Positions 23,470-34,320 of a stretch of 64,000 nt of DNA are shown here, in pieces; the stretch's first letter is position 1; each line of letters opens with the position of its first letter. The translations under genes and the position numbers were made by a program. Origin of the DNA: Macrothele yani (Eukaryota > Arthropoda > Arachnida > Araneae > Macrothelidae). The stretch is from NCBI GenBank assembly GCA_039090855.1, contig CM077010.1, positions 49,246,905 through 49,310,904 on the forward strand, read 5' to 3'. Below the pieces are notes generated by a model. The model searched no databases. It was not told where the DNA came from and saw only the letters and a list, made by a program, of their open reading frames with translations.

Positions 23470-24041
23470 ATTTTGCTGTTTATGTAGATTTTACCCGCTG
23501 CTGATTCTCCTTCTTCTCTCCTCAACACTAAGGATGGTGGGAAGTATTGGACATCATCCACAAAGGAATTCTTTCCTAAGCCATAAGCTTGATGTCTCGG
23601 TAGGGTCTTCCTCTTGTTATTTGACTCATATATTGAATTCGTCCTCTTCCAGCGTTTCCTTCCATTCTGCCTTCAAACAAGTTGGCACACCTCTCCAAGT
23701 GCTTTATGAGGTGGCCTAGCATGCTGTCTCTTCATTCTATAGTTCATAATATTTCTCGTTTTTCCTGAACTTTTCTTAACACTTCCACATTTGTCATATT
23801 TTCTGTCCAAGCAATTTTCATCATATGTCGCCAGCACCACATTTCAAATGATTATAACTTTGCCCTGTCTCTTTTTTGCGGTGTCCGATTTTCAGACGCG
23901 TAAAGTGCTACATTCCACTTATAAAAGTTTTCATAAAAATTTTCTTCGTTTCCAGAGAGATGAACTTGGATTTTAATAGTCCTCTTTTCTCATTGAAAGC
24001 ATTCTTTGCTTGTGCTATCCTAGTTCTACATCTCACATCTT
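23470..24041 (-). pseudogene. LINE-C reverse transcriptase C-terminal part
   Basis: On the minus strand, in drifting frames: RIAQAKNAFNEKRGLLKSKF, ISLETKKIFMKTFI, then MWCWRHMMKIAW-like and MLGHLI-like segments. These are the standard C-terminal features of an endonuclease-reverse transcriptase LINE widespread in arthropods. It continues directly from the piece at 24749-24950. The two are separated only by the foldback insertion at 24042-24748. Multiple stops and frameshifts are present. Confidence 0.75.
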
Positions 24042-24748
24042 AATAACTTAAAATATATAGCCGTCTGTGCACTGATATACAATAGAATTATTTAAAACTA
24101 GTGTTAAAAACGTACAGTTGTTAAAAATCTTTAATACTAAAAAGCATGACTAACTGCGCAAGATATTTAGAAGTGCCCGGCACTTCATCATGAGGCCGAG
24201 TGATCAACTTGCGCTGCAGGAACTCATTTGTATATCAACTTGTGCTGCAGGAACTCATTTATATATCAACTTGTGCTGCAGGAACTCATTTATATATCAA
24301 CTTGTGCTGCAGGAACTCATTTATATATCAACTTGTGCTGCAGGAACTCATTTATATATCAACTTGTGCTGCAGGAACTCATTTACACCCGATGGATTCT
24401 TGTATATATAAATGAGTTCCTGCAGCACAAGTTGATATATAAATGAGTTCCTGCAGCACAAGTTGATATATAAATGAGTTCCTGCAGCACAAGTTGATAT
24501 ATAAATGAGTTCCTGCAGCACAAGTTGATATATAAATGAGTTCCTACAGCACAAGTTGATCACTCGGCCTGATGATGAAGTGCCGGGCACTTCGAAAGAT
24601 CTTGCGCAGTTAGTCATGCTTTTTAGTATTAAAGATTTTTAACAACTGTACGTTTTTAATACTAGTTTTTAATAATTCTATTGTATATCGTGCACAGACG
24701 GCTACATATTTTAAGTTATGATATTAGGCACGAAGATTTAACAGATAG
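24042..24748. mobile_element. Foldback element with 31-bp repeats in both arms
   Basis: 707 bp inserted in a LINE with 10-bp duplications ctcacatctt (24032-24041 and 24749-24758). Arms of about 340 bp are inverted copies starting ataacttaaaatat. Within them, a 31-bp unit containing gctgcaggaactcattt repeats six times in the left arm (from 24213) and five times inverted in the right arm (24420-24544). The centre is about 24390-24405. The right end carries about 28 bp outside the inverted repeat. Long arms with internal tandem repeats resemble foldback (FB-type) transposons; no transposase is present. Frames through the 31-mers are artefacts. Confidence 0.85.
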
Positions 24749-24950
24749 CTCACATCTTTTTCATCTTTTCCATTGGATGTAAAAAGGCTACCTAGGTAAA
24801 TGAAGTCCTTAACCTGTGTTACTCTTTTCCCTTTTAATATGATACTAATCTTTTGCTCTCCGTCTCTGGTGCATTTCATTACTCTTGTTTTTTTCACATT
24901 TATATTCATTTTTCATTTTTCTTCAAGAATCTTGTTCAATTCTTCTAATG
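24749..24950 (-). pseudogene. LINE-C reverse transcriptase middle part
   Basis: The minus-strand frame reads NVKKTRVMKCTRDG, then KGKRVTQVKDFIYLGSLFTSNG and KDEKDV. This is the typical stretch after the RT active site (KTKVM and the FxYLGS block). It runs straight into the C-terminal piece at 23470-24041 once the foldback insertion is removed. Confidence 0.8.
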
Positions 24951-24959
24951 ACTGCTGAT

Positions 24960-25170
24960 GTTATTCGTAGAAAAATCCGGTACATACTGCATACGTAGTA
25001 TTTATTTTTTCTTTATACGTAGTATTATTATATTTGTAATACTGGGGACCATGGATACGAACCTCCATGGACTTTAACAAGTTACCATTTCTTTACAATT
25101 TGAGCTTACTGACGTCATCCCCCCTCTCTCTCTTTTAAATTATAATTACGAAACCAGAGTCGTTCTATTC
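24960..25170. other. Spacer without recognisable gene
   Basis: AT-rich, nothing recognised. Confidence 0.3.
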
Positions 25171-25656
25171 ATAGGCGCCAACTTTCCAGAAATCCAATGG
25201 GTGCTCAAGCCCATAACAATGACATGGAGTATGAGCATAGAAAATATGGAGGTGGGGTGGGGGGTGAGGGTTAGGGGTTAAGGTATGCAAATACAATGCA
25301 GACTAATTTTTTTTAAATAAGTTTCTATTCAACCTAGATTTTGAGGCTGTTAGATATCTGTCCAAAATGCGTCACCCTGTTGTCGAAGACCAGATGACCA
25401 TAACATTTCTGGCAGTTATTTTGTTTTACTTTTTTCCCCTGAATTTTGGAAAACCCGGGGTTTTTCAAAACACCTGAACATGAAGATCAATTTTTTTTTT
25501 TTTAGAATTATTTGCGTTTTCCAATCCCAGGGCAGTTCAAATTTGTAAAAATAATGTGAATAAAAAATTCTTTTAAAAGACGCAAAACTTTTCAATGCGC
25601 AAAACTTTCAATGGGTGCGCAGGCCCCGGAGCACCCACACAGTCGGCGCCCCTGAT
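25171..25656. mobile_element. Possible MITE with ggcgcc ends
   Basis: The left end reads ggcgccaactttcc...gggtgctcaagcc. The right end, read inward, is ggcgccgactgtgtgggtgctccgggg. These resemble short imperfect terminal inverted repeats about 485 bp apart. The interior is AT-rich and non-coding. No clean target duplication is seen. Confidence 0.4.
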
Positions 25657-25854
25657 TCTATGTATTTCTCCCTTACATATTCACTCAGAGGACCCTCCAT
25701 TTCACAGAATAGTACAACACTAAATTTAGCAAAGAGTTTATTTTATATAACAAAATGCCTGTGAATACGAAACCTTCACAAATGTTTATCCAAGTTCTCT
25801 AAAATAATAGACGGTTGCACTCGCCATGTGTTCTAACTGCTTAAATATTTATGC

Positions 25855-25889
25855 GCGCGCGCGCGTGTGTGTGTGTGTGTGTGTGTGTG
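25855..25889. repeat. (GC)n(GT)n microsatellite
   Basis: A compound dinucleotide run. Confidence 0.9.
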
Positions 25890-27215
25890 AACAAAAGGGT
25901 GGGCTCAAAGAAAAGTCTGGTGGGCTACTCCTAGCTTCGCACCCGAGTCTCATCCTTGCTAATGAGACATTCATTTAAGATAGGAGTATGCGTTTGCATT
26001 TAAAACACAGTTTTCTCAATTTCAAAACGTATTTTCTTCTAAAAGAATTCCTTTGCCCAGCTTTTTCAATCATCTAACCACAAGAAGTGCCTTAACGTCA
26101 CTAAGGATTTTCTACAACACCGTCACCCTGTAACTCTCATTTAGAAAATGTGGTTGCAGATTTGCATTAGTTTTTGAATATACGTATTTGTTTCATTCTA
26201 TGTTAGTACTGTTTGTGTGTGTGTGTGCTGCTTAATTGTTTCATGTGGTCTATGCTTAAAAGGATATGCTTGGGAAGTACCTACACATAAATTATAGGCA
26301 GTCTTTCAGCAGCACATAGCGGTGAGAAGGAATGATATATTTCAGCGGTGTGATATATTTCATGCATAAGCGTTCGCCACCTGCCTTTGCCAGAGGCTGA
26401 ACCATCGCTCAGATGTATGGGAGCACTTGGCGCAATTCCAACGCCGTATCGTATTCCATTTTTCTCATCGCTATGAATGTTTAATTTCGGAATCGACTCA
26501 AGTCAAACCTCAGTCCTGATCTTACATAACTGTCACGAACTACATTTTCAGGCAACTGTTCTACTCAATTTTTCTCTGTTGAGTCCCAATCTACCACACC
26601 TTGACAAAGATTTCGAAGCTCTTTCGCTTCACAGATTAATTCTTCTGTAATTTTGACACAAATTACGGAAGAATTAATCTGTATTTTCGTAACACGTTGC
26701 TCAAACCTTTTACTCTGTCGAAGCTATGCAACGAAAGGAACACATTAAAAAAGTTAGAAACAACTGCTTATTAAATAATAGTTTTGTGTGAACACGTGAC
26801 CTTAGTGCTGTCCAGGGAAGGGGGTCGCTGAACGAACAAAAAGGAAGGAGGCTGAACATGGCTTAAGTTTTTTCAGGGCCTCGTACTAATCACCCCTGTC
26901 TTTCCTCTTCCGTAATAAAAACAAAAATAAAACTGCAAAATTTTAAAATTGATAGTTGTCACTTTTAATTTAACTGCGTTTTAAATTTAAAAGAATTAAA
27001 TTAATTTAATTTCACTTACAACCAATGTAACTCCGATATCTTTAGTTTTAGGATTAACTTTAGCGCAACAATAATATTATTTGAATGGTTTTTTTTACCC
27101 ATCTTCGGTGGGTTTTTGAGAATATGGCGATGGACCCCAGTTTGCTTTGCTGCGGTGAGAAGTGTTTTCATTCGTGGCTGGTTTTAGGACGAGCGACAGA
27201 TTCCGTTTACAGACA
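25890..27215. other. About 1.3 kb without recognisable gene
   Basis: The only structure I see is a hairpin at 26631-26683. The rest is AT-rich and unassigned. Confidence 0.4.
26631..26683. repeat. Hairpin, 23-bp arms
   Basis: acagattaattcttctgtaa (26631 on) pairs with its complement ending at 26683, with one mismatch and a loop of about 6 bases. Confidence 0.75.
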
Positions 27216-27247
27216 GTTATAACGAAGTAAATTTCTCCGTCATTTTT

Positions 27248-27319
27248 GTCCACGCCGGGGCCCGAACCCGGGTCCCTGCATTCCGGAATCAGTCACTCTA
27301 CCAATTGAGCTACGCGGAC
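27248..27319 (-). repeat. tRNA-like repeat head (SINE-D), copy 1
   Basis: A 72-nt tRNA-like sequence on the minus strand. It has a 7-bp acceptor stem (GTCCGCG with CGTGGAC, one G-U), an A box TAGCTCAATTGGTAGAG, and a perfect T stem (CCGGG with CCCGG) around TTCGGGC. The anticodon stem does not pair, so it is not a working tRNA. It is embedded in a larger repeat whose second copy lies 421 bp away, which makes a SINE head more likely. Confidence 0.6.
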
Positions 27320-27668
27320 GTTCGTTCTGACTGCTATCTGCATTTATGTCGTGTGCATCCTGCCGGCAGGTACGTCACATCTCCCCCCCAAAGAGGGTCG
27401 GGGGCATGGCCCATGGATCAACCGTGACCATGAATCGTTGCAGGCAGCCATCCGCTGTAGAACGTGCTCTTGAGAACTCCCAGTCAATCTAGTGTGTGGA
27501 ATGCAACGTCACACACATTTATTTTTCGAAACGCTGGAGAAGGGATTCTCTTATTTTTCCTATCTTGCGGTGTGGAAAGAACATCACACCATTGCGAGAT
27601 TTTGAACGGCCGGGTCATCCGGAAAGTTCTGGCGCCATTACAACGAAGTAAATTTCTCCGTCATTTTT

Positions 27669-27740
27669 GTCCACGCCGGGGCCCGCACCCGGGTCCTCTC
27701 ATTCCGGAATAAGTCACTTTACCAATTGAGCTACGCGGAC
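27669..27740 (-). repeat. tRNA-like repeat head (SINE-D), copy 2
   Basis: Same 72-nt structure as the copy at 27248, with shared flanks on both sides (aacgaagtaaatttctccg on one, gttcgttctgactgctatc on the other). The two copies are direct repeats. The anticodon arm is again unpaired. Confidence 0.6.
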
Positions 27741-28025
27741 GTTCGTTCTGACTGCTATCTGTTTTTATGTCGTGTGCGTTCTGCCGGCAGGTACGTCACA
27801 CAGTACAGAAACCAAACTTTCAGGTTTATAACACGCAATTTATAGAAGGGCGAAGAATGAATACTGGATACTATGTGTTCTCTGCATACTGGCTGGGTGG
27901 ACGGGCTTATTTAGGTGGCGAGATGACTGAGTGCCAGGCGTTCGGAGACAGAGTTTTGCTGCGGTGAAGAGTATCGAGCAGGGGCTTCAGTGGAGTTAAG
28001 GGCAATTAAGAACAATGAAGAGAGT

Positions 28026-28049
28026 ATGTGTGTGTGTGTGTGTGTGTGT

Positions 28050-28136
<87 letters not shown>
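28026..28136. repeat. (GT)n then (GA)n microsatellite
   Basis: About 13 GT units pass into about 40 GA units. Repetitive Ser-Leu or Arg-Glu frames here are artefacts. Confidence 0.97.
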
Positions 28137-28139
<3 letters not shown>

Positions 28140-28261
28140 CCCACCGAAGAGCAAGAAAACTAGCCCTGTAACAACAAATACCAAATTCATCAAACAAGAC
28201 CCCAGATCTCTGAGCGTCCAACTGATCTTTATGTTCACCAGTGCTTGAGTGCGAGCTCAAT

Positions 28262-28440
28262 TTTAAGAGCCTGTGCCTGAAGTATGTCAGCCCGAGCCCA
28301 AAGCGTGTCAACCCGAGCCCGAATTTATGCTGCAAGATTGAGCCCGAGCCTAAAGCGTGTCAACCCGAGCCCGAATTTATGTTGCAAGATTGAGCCCGAA
28401 TTTATGTTGCAAGATTGAGCCCGATCCCGAAAGAGCCTGA
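28262..28440. repeat. Degenerate GC-rich minisatellite
   Basis: Recurrent phrases cccgagcccgaatttatg and tgcaagattgag form a short irregular tandem cluster. Unit length varies. Confidence 0.65.
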
Positions 28441-28600
28441 AATCTATGACTAACTTGTTTGTGCATTAATACAAAAATTATCCTCTTCCAGTCTTCCACT
28501 CTCTCCTCCTTCTGCAATTAACCTATGCCTTTCTCAACTGGAGACTGGGAAAAGGACATCTGCCTGTTTCTATAATATAGCGTCGCAATTTTCTTTGACC

Positions 28601-29165
28601 ATTCGTTCTGACCACATAGCTGGATAAAAATGGGCATGTAGTTGCAGAGTCCGATCAGAGGGCTTGATAAAATCGATGTGCAATTGCAGAGTCAGATCAC
28701 AGAGCTTGATTTGTTTTTTCGATTGAAGGTTTAACTACCACTGTGAGCAATTCAGTGGGCTATAAGCAGTCGCCCGTACCTAATTTAGGGTCACTGGTTC
28801 CAGGAAAGGGGAGTGCCAGTGCCGTAAGACAAACACAACATCCATGCCTGACCGGGATTCGAACCCGAGCCCTTCTCGGTCATAAGCCAGCGCTTAGACC
28901 ACTGCGATACCGGGACGGCCATCACAGAGCTTGATAAAATCAGTGAGCAATTACAGAGTCAGATCACAGAGTTTGATAAAATCGGCATGCATTTGCAGAG
29001 TCAAATCACGGAGCCTGATAATATCGGTGTGCAGCTGCAGAGCCCGATTACAGCGCTTGATAAAATCGGTGTGCAATTACAGTCAGCTCACAGAGCTTAA
29101 AAAAATCTGCGTGCCGTTGCAGAGTCCTATCACAGAGCTCGATAAAGTCGGTGAGTTGCAGGCTT
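28601..29165 (+). repeat. 42-bp tandem repeat encoding 14-residue heptad-like units, split by a SINE
   Basis: Seven to eight units of 42 bp: ttgcagagtc-gatcacagagctt-gataaaatcggtgtgcaa. In one frame each unit reads LQSQITELDKIGVQ or a variant. Leu falls at positions 1, 8 and 15 and Ile at 5 and 11, two heptads per unit. One unit is frameshifted near 29080, after which another frame continues LQSPITELDKVGELQASRKIL to a stop at 29240. SINE-A interrupts the array at 28711-28920. It may be a decayed coiled-coil exon or a satellite that happens to be open. I do not recognise the protein. Confidence 0.6.
28711..28920 (-). mobile_element. SINE-A copy 2, with 15-bp target duplication
   Basis: Full SINE-A on the minus strand, with A box, B box, body and poly-T start. 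The duplications atcacagagcttgat at 28696-28710 and 28921-28935 are perfect. It sits inside the 42-bp tandem array. Confidence 0.95.
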
Positions 29166-29242
29166 CTCGTAAAATCCTCTCCGATTACTTTATTTCGTGG
29201 ACTGACTTCAAGATGAAGGAATTCCATTTGACTTTACTGTAG

Positions 29243-30610
29243 AACCCATATAATTTGTGAGCTGACCAACTGTGCGATCCAACTGATTACAGTCATCTCT
29301 GCAAAACGAACATTCTCTTACTATACGAGCATGCTTACACATCAGTCCAGGCCCCTGCAGACTGATGAACTGATGAAAAAATTCCTGGTTCGGGCGGGGC
29401 GGAGTCTGTACAGGAAGGTTCATTAACATTTTGCTCCTGCATTAAAAAAAACTTTCCGTGTCACAAAAGGACTTCTGGCTTTCTGAATAATCAGATGGCA
29501 AAGTTCACTAAGTCAAACGAATCTGTCCCCGGATGGATTGATTAATTACGGCTTAAAACCACAAGTCGGGCTGTAAGATGAGGGTCTAAAATGGGACAGT
29601 TCATTTCCTTTCAGGCTGAAACCAAATTCCGTTTTCACGTCGTTGGCTTTGGCGACTAAAACATGGCCTTTTTCTCTTTTATGAGAAAAGTTTACATGAA
29701 CAGAATTATCAGCTTCTCGAAACCAAAACCAAAACCAAAACCAACTTCTTGCGCCATTTGTAGCTACAGCGAAGATGAGGAAGTTCAAAGTACTTCTTTA
29801 CATATTTGAGGATTGATGACTACCTTGTTTGTATTTAAGTGTAGAAGTGGGGAAAAGTATTTACATTTCTATCAGAAGCATGTATTTAAGTTGAAATTTT
29901 AACTTCCTCCGCGCAGCTGAAATATCTTCCGCGCAGTAAGCATTTTAGATTAAAATTCCCAAATCCCTAATTAATTTTCATAAATCGAAAATCAATTACC
30001 TGCAAAAATAATAATAAATAAATAAAATTCGAGCTATCAAAAGTCAAAATAACACTTTTCTTAAATGCCGTTTGCCTCCTTCTAAGTTCGTCAAAATGTC
30101 CTCTTCATTCTCAAAGGCTTTTTGCAAAGTAGCCTCGTGCAAGCGAGCAGAATTGAGAGGCGATTTATTCATTGAAAGGACTGTCCGATCAGAACGATTT
30201 TGCACTTGTTCTATTTGAACTAATTATTTCGTATTTAGTTGTTATTTTGTTTCTTATTCTCCTTGGTATTTTGACATGCAAAGAAACTGTGTATTATGCG
30301 TAAACATGTTTTTCCTAATTTCCAGTGTTTTTATTGCAGAAGTAAGTTTGAGTTTCTCACTTTTTATAAAATAAAAAGGTTAATTAAGGAAAGGTTTTTT
30401 ATATTTATTTTTATTTAAAATCAATTTTGGAAAGAACGGGGATAAAAATAAGGGTATTAGAAAAAAATAAGGGTTCCAATCCAAGCTCCAACTTGTAAGG
30501 CATTAGTAAGAGAAGCTGAGAAAATAAAATTTGTTGCCCAAGTGGTTTTGATGCCTGCCCAGCTCATTGGGTTGGGCGGGCATTGCCCATGCCCGCTTAG
30601 AGGGAATATT
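29243..30610. other. About 1.4 kb without recognisable gene
   Basis: AT-rich. A small (ccaaaa)n run lies near 29720. No transposon or gene motif is recognised. Confidence 0.4.
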
Positions 30611-30619
30611 GGTCCTGAA

Positions 30620-31190
30620 TGAAAATTCACATAAATTGGCCAGATTTATGTGTTTCCAGGACTGAGCAACAGGACAATAACAACCAGTATGAATAAAAAA
30701 ATAGGTAGCAGGTGTTGAACAATTTTAGCTTTAGTCAGCTTATTCTCTTCAAACCAATTATAAGGTGAGTCTTGTCCATTGGAAGTCCTGAAAGAATGCA
30801 ACATAATTTGGCCAGACTTATGTGTTTCCAGGACTGGGCAACAGAGCAATAACAAGCAGCGTGAATTAAAAAAAAATAGGTAGCAGGTGTGGAGCAATTT
30901 TAGCCTAGGTCAGTTTTTCTCTTCAAACCAATTCTAAGGTGAGTCTTGTCCTTTGGATCAGTAGATGGTGGGTCCTGAAAGAATGCAACATAAATTGGCC
31001 AGATTTATGTGTTTCCAGGACTGGGTAACAGGACAATAACAAGCAGTGTGAATTAAAAAAATAGGTAGCAGGTGTGGAACAATTTTAACCTTGGTCAGTT
31101 TTTTCTCTTCAAACCAATTCTAAGGTGAGTCTTGTCCATTGGATCAGTAGATGGTGAGTCTTGAAAGAATGCAAACATTCTTAGAGAGCA
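30620..31190. repeat. Three-unit tandem repeat, about 172-187 bp
   Basis: Phrases ggccagatttatgtg, ataggtagcaggtgt, caaaccaattctaagg and gtcttgtcc recur. The ggccag box is at 30638, 30810 and 30997. The final partial unit ends just before the truncated RTE. Confidence 0.85.
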
Positions 31191-31201
31191 TGTCCCTGGG
31201 T

Positions 31202-32833
31202 GTGTCATCATCATCATCATGGTCAACCATTATCAATCCACTGCTGGACGAAGGTTTCCCCAAGTTTCTTCCACAACGGTCTGTCTTGTGCCAGTCTCCT
31301 CCATGTCACTCCCGCATACTTTCGAATTTCATCCACCCATCTCCCACGTGGTCTTCTTCTGGGTCTTTTCCTGTCTCTTGGAATCCAATCTAAAATTTCG
31401 GCTGTCCATCGATGGTCTGTCCTTCTGGCAGTATGTCCAGCCCATTGCCATTTTAGGGATTTAACTCTGATCATGATGTCTTCCACTCTTGTCATTTTTC
31501 GGATCCACGAGTTCCTCTTCTTATATCTCCTGGTTACACCAAGCATGCACCTCTCCATGTTTCATTGAGTTGTCTGCAGCCTTTGTACGTCTCTTTTAGT
31601 TAAGGTGCATGTCTCTACACCATACGTAAGTACTGGAAGGATGCATTGATCAAAAACTTTTCTTTTGAGACATAATGGCATATTGTTCTTGAAAATTATT
31701 CTGTTTCTTCCAAAAGCTCTCCAGACAAGTTTTGTACGCCGATTAATTTCTTCATCAATGTGACCCTCACTTGATATCTGCTGTCCAAGATAAACGTACG
31801 TGTCTGTTATCTCCAGCTTTTCTCCATCAATCGATAAATCTTCATTTCTTGTAAAAACATTGAACATCACTTTTGTCTTCTGAAAGTTCATTTTTAATCC
31901 CACTTCTTTACTCTTGTCAGCAAGTTCCTGGATCATACTCTGCAGCTCTGATGGGGTAGTTTAAAAAATGACTACGTCATCAGCAAGACGAAGGTGGGTT
32001 AGATAATCTCCATTAATCTTTATCCCTTTGTTTTCCCAGTTCAGTGATTGAAAGACATTTTCCAATGTGGCATTAAAGAGCTTCGGAGATATGGTGTCAC
32101 CTTGTCTCACCCCCTTTCCAAATTTTATGTGTGTTGTATTTTCAAACAGCCGAATCTTTGCACTTGCATTTTCATAGATGTTATTAATAATATTAATGTA
32201 TGTATCTTCAATACCGCAGGATTTCAGAGCCATTGTAACTGCTGATGGTTTCACCAAATCGAAGGCTTTTTCATAATCGTTAAAAGCCATGCACAATGGA
32301 AGTTCACATTCTCTCGCTCTTTCAATTAGTTCTCTCAGTACGTGGATGTGATCTATAGTGCTGTAGCCACTCCTGAATCCAGCTTGTTCTCTCGGTTGAG
32401 CCCTGCCCAGTGTTACCTTCAAGCGGTGTGAAAGAACTTTAGTGAAGATTTTATAAACCATTGATAGGAGGCTGATAGGTCTGTAGTTCCCGAGATCCGC
32501 AATGTCACCTTTTTTATGTAGCAGGATCATTGTAGCGTTGTTCCAATCCTCAGGAATCTTCCCTTCATTAAGGCATCGAGTGAAAATTTGGGCGAGTACT
32601 GTTTCGATTTCTCCACTTGCTTCTTGTATGATGTCTACAGTAATTCCATCTTCTCCTGGAACTTTCCCCCGCTTCATGTTCTTGATTGCATGTGCAACTT
32701 CTGCTGTCTGCTGGGAGGACTGGAAGAACTCTGGTACTGGTACCTTTCATGATGTCTGGAGTACATGTATCATACCTTTCATATAATTTGGAGTAGAAAT
32801 CTTTCACTCTTGTCAAAATATTTCTCCTCTATT
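31202..32833 (-). mobile_element. 5'-truncated RTE retrotransposon, copy 2 (dead)
   Basis: Closely similar to the 3' half of the RTE at 9 kb. It begins within the region just before the RT palm and ends in the same (ATC)n-type tail. Pieces: 32677-31961 (PGEDGITVDII, NYRPISLLSMVYKI, QAGFRSGYST, GVRQGDTISP, LADDVVIF), 31936-31562 and 31558-31223 (KWQWAGHTARR, FVQQWIDNG). A stop follows the ADD box at about 31960. The C-terminal piece here is uninterrupted, unlike copy 1. Confidence 0.9.
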
Positions 32834-32937
32834 TAGGTGGTCTTAGAGAAAAATCAGTAGATTACAAAAATCTATCAGTAGAAAGGAGTCAAAATCGGTG
32901 GATCTGCTGATAAATCAATAGAATGGCAACATTGCTC

Positions 32938-33152
32938 CGGTGGCTTAGTGGTCTTAGGTGCTGGTTCTGACCATTTGTCCGAGATGAGCCTGGATGTTTA
33001 GCATCCTGGATGAAGTGTGTGGTGCGCCTGTCTTACCGCACTGGTGGTCTACATTTCCTGAAACCAGTGGCCCTAAATTCGAAACAGGCGACTGCCTGCA
33101 GCTCTATGATTTGCACATGATGGTAGTTAAACCCGGAATCAAAGAAAAAAAA
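32938..33152 (+). mobile_element. SINE-A copy 3 (diverged)
   Basis: Plus-strand head gtggcttagtggtcttagg, body segments accgcactggtgg, ggccctaaattcgaaac and ggcgactgcc, then an A-rich tail. It lies just 5' of the 111-bp repeat array. Confidence 0.8.
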
Positions 33153-33299
33153 ATAGAAATTCGTTTATTTATATATTGTTTCATGTACAATAACTATTTA
33201 AATTTAAAAGGACCACCCAGAAAGTAAGTTCTGTTTGAAGATTACAAAAATATAGATAACTAATTTTCAATGTGCAATAAATTCTACATACCTTAATCT

Positions 33300-33720
33300 A
33301 CTTTTCAACATATTGTTCGTGACACAAGTTTCTGGATACCCTCTTGATAGAAGTCCGCCGCTGGGTTCTACAGACCTTATTCTACTGTTCAACATATTCC
33401 CCGTGGATGTTAAGGCATTTGTCATATCGTGGCACAAGTTTGTGGATACCTTCCTCATAGAAGTCTGCCGCCTGGGTTCTACATACCTTAATCTACTTTT
33501 CAACATATTCCCCGTGGATTTTAAGGCATTTGTCATATCGTGGCACAAGTTTGTGGATACCTTCCTCATAGAAGTCTGCCGCCTGGGTTTTACATCGTTT
33601 AATCTACTTTTCAACATATTTGCCGTGGATGTTAAGGCATTTGTCATATCGTGGCACAAGTTTCTGGATGCCCTCCTCATAGAAGTCTGCCGCCTGGGTT
33701 CTACATACCTGCGCACGCAC
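33300..33720 (-). pseudogene. Mariner transposase C-terminus, tandemly amplified in 111-bp units
   Basis: On the minus strand each unit reads AADFYEEGIHKLVPRYDKC, then IHGEYVEK and a stop. These are the last residues of SETMAR/mariner-type transposases (the Y-D-K-C and Y-V-E-K end). The gtcatatcg box is at 33421, 33532 and 33643, so the period is exactly 111 bp (37 codons). Nearly four units are visible; the first is partial. Neither the DNA-binding nor the catalytic region of a mariner is present. Confidence 0.85.
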
Positions 33721-33954
33721 GTCGATGAGCGTCGTGCCACGACGCGTCTGGGGTATCAGAGGTTCGTAAAACACCCCAGAGAACGTCAACCATGATAATT
33801 TTCGGTAGTTTGCTACTATGTTAGTGTTAGAAATCTTCGACGCTAGATATTTGTCATTTGCTACGACGTTTCGGTATTGTTTCCTTGTTAATCGAAAGTT
33901 ATTTGTGTTGCTATTCTGTTTTCTAAATTTTATTTAATTAGTCATCGTCCACCC
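33721..33954. other. Spacer without recognisable gene
   Basis: Nothing recognised between the mariner-derived repeat and SINE-B. Confidence 0.3.
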
Positions 33955-34320
33955 CCGGCATGGAGCAGTTGGCTTACGCGCTGTGTGCAGTGTGGGAGGC
34001 AGACGTTTCTGACGGGTGTTCGAATCTCGATCCTGCCGGCCATCCAGTCTGCTATTTTTCTGAGGTTTTCTGCAGACTACCTGTGGTCGGGGACCCGAAT
34101 GTGTAGATGGTTCTCTATGAAGTCGGCCCCGGACGCACTTTGCCCCTGATTCCCGTACGGCGAAGTGGAAGGTAACAGAAACCCACCACTTTAATTACAC
34201 AGGATTGTCTACCCGTAGCATGGAAATCACTTTGAGGGTGATGACCCATGCTGCCCACCAACCTTCCAGTTGAGGAGATGAGGAGTCATCATCCAAATTT
34301 GCTGGCTTTAATCGTGTGTG
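33955..34320 (+). mobile_element. SINE-B (second tRNA-derived family)
   Basis: The head has an A-box-like gagcagttggcttacgcg and a B box ggtgttcgaatctcg. A unique body of about 220 bp follows with ccgtacggcgaagtgg and ttgagggtgatgaccc. It is not related to SINE-A beyond the tRNA origin. Target duplications are unclear. Confidence 0.6.

Noticed and set aside
24190..24617. Open frames in all registers through the 31-bp repeats, and a CRISPR-like look (regular repeats)
   Set aside because: A 31-mer without stops is open in every frame. There are no unique spacers, the repeats are contiguous, and the context is a eukaryotic foldback element.
27085..27120. A bacterial-type terminator (acccatcttcggtgggttttt)
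   Set aside because: It has a stem, a TTCG loop and a T-run, but the context is eukaryotic and nothing upstream is a gene. Chance hairpin.
31179..32849. A 9-bp duplication tcttagaga around RTE copy 2
   Set aside because: The left copy lies about 15 bp away from the element boundary, so it does not behave as a target duplication.
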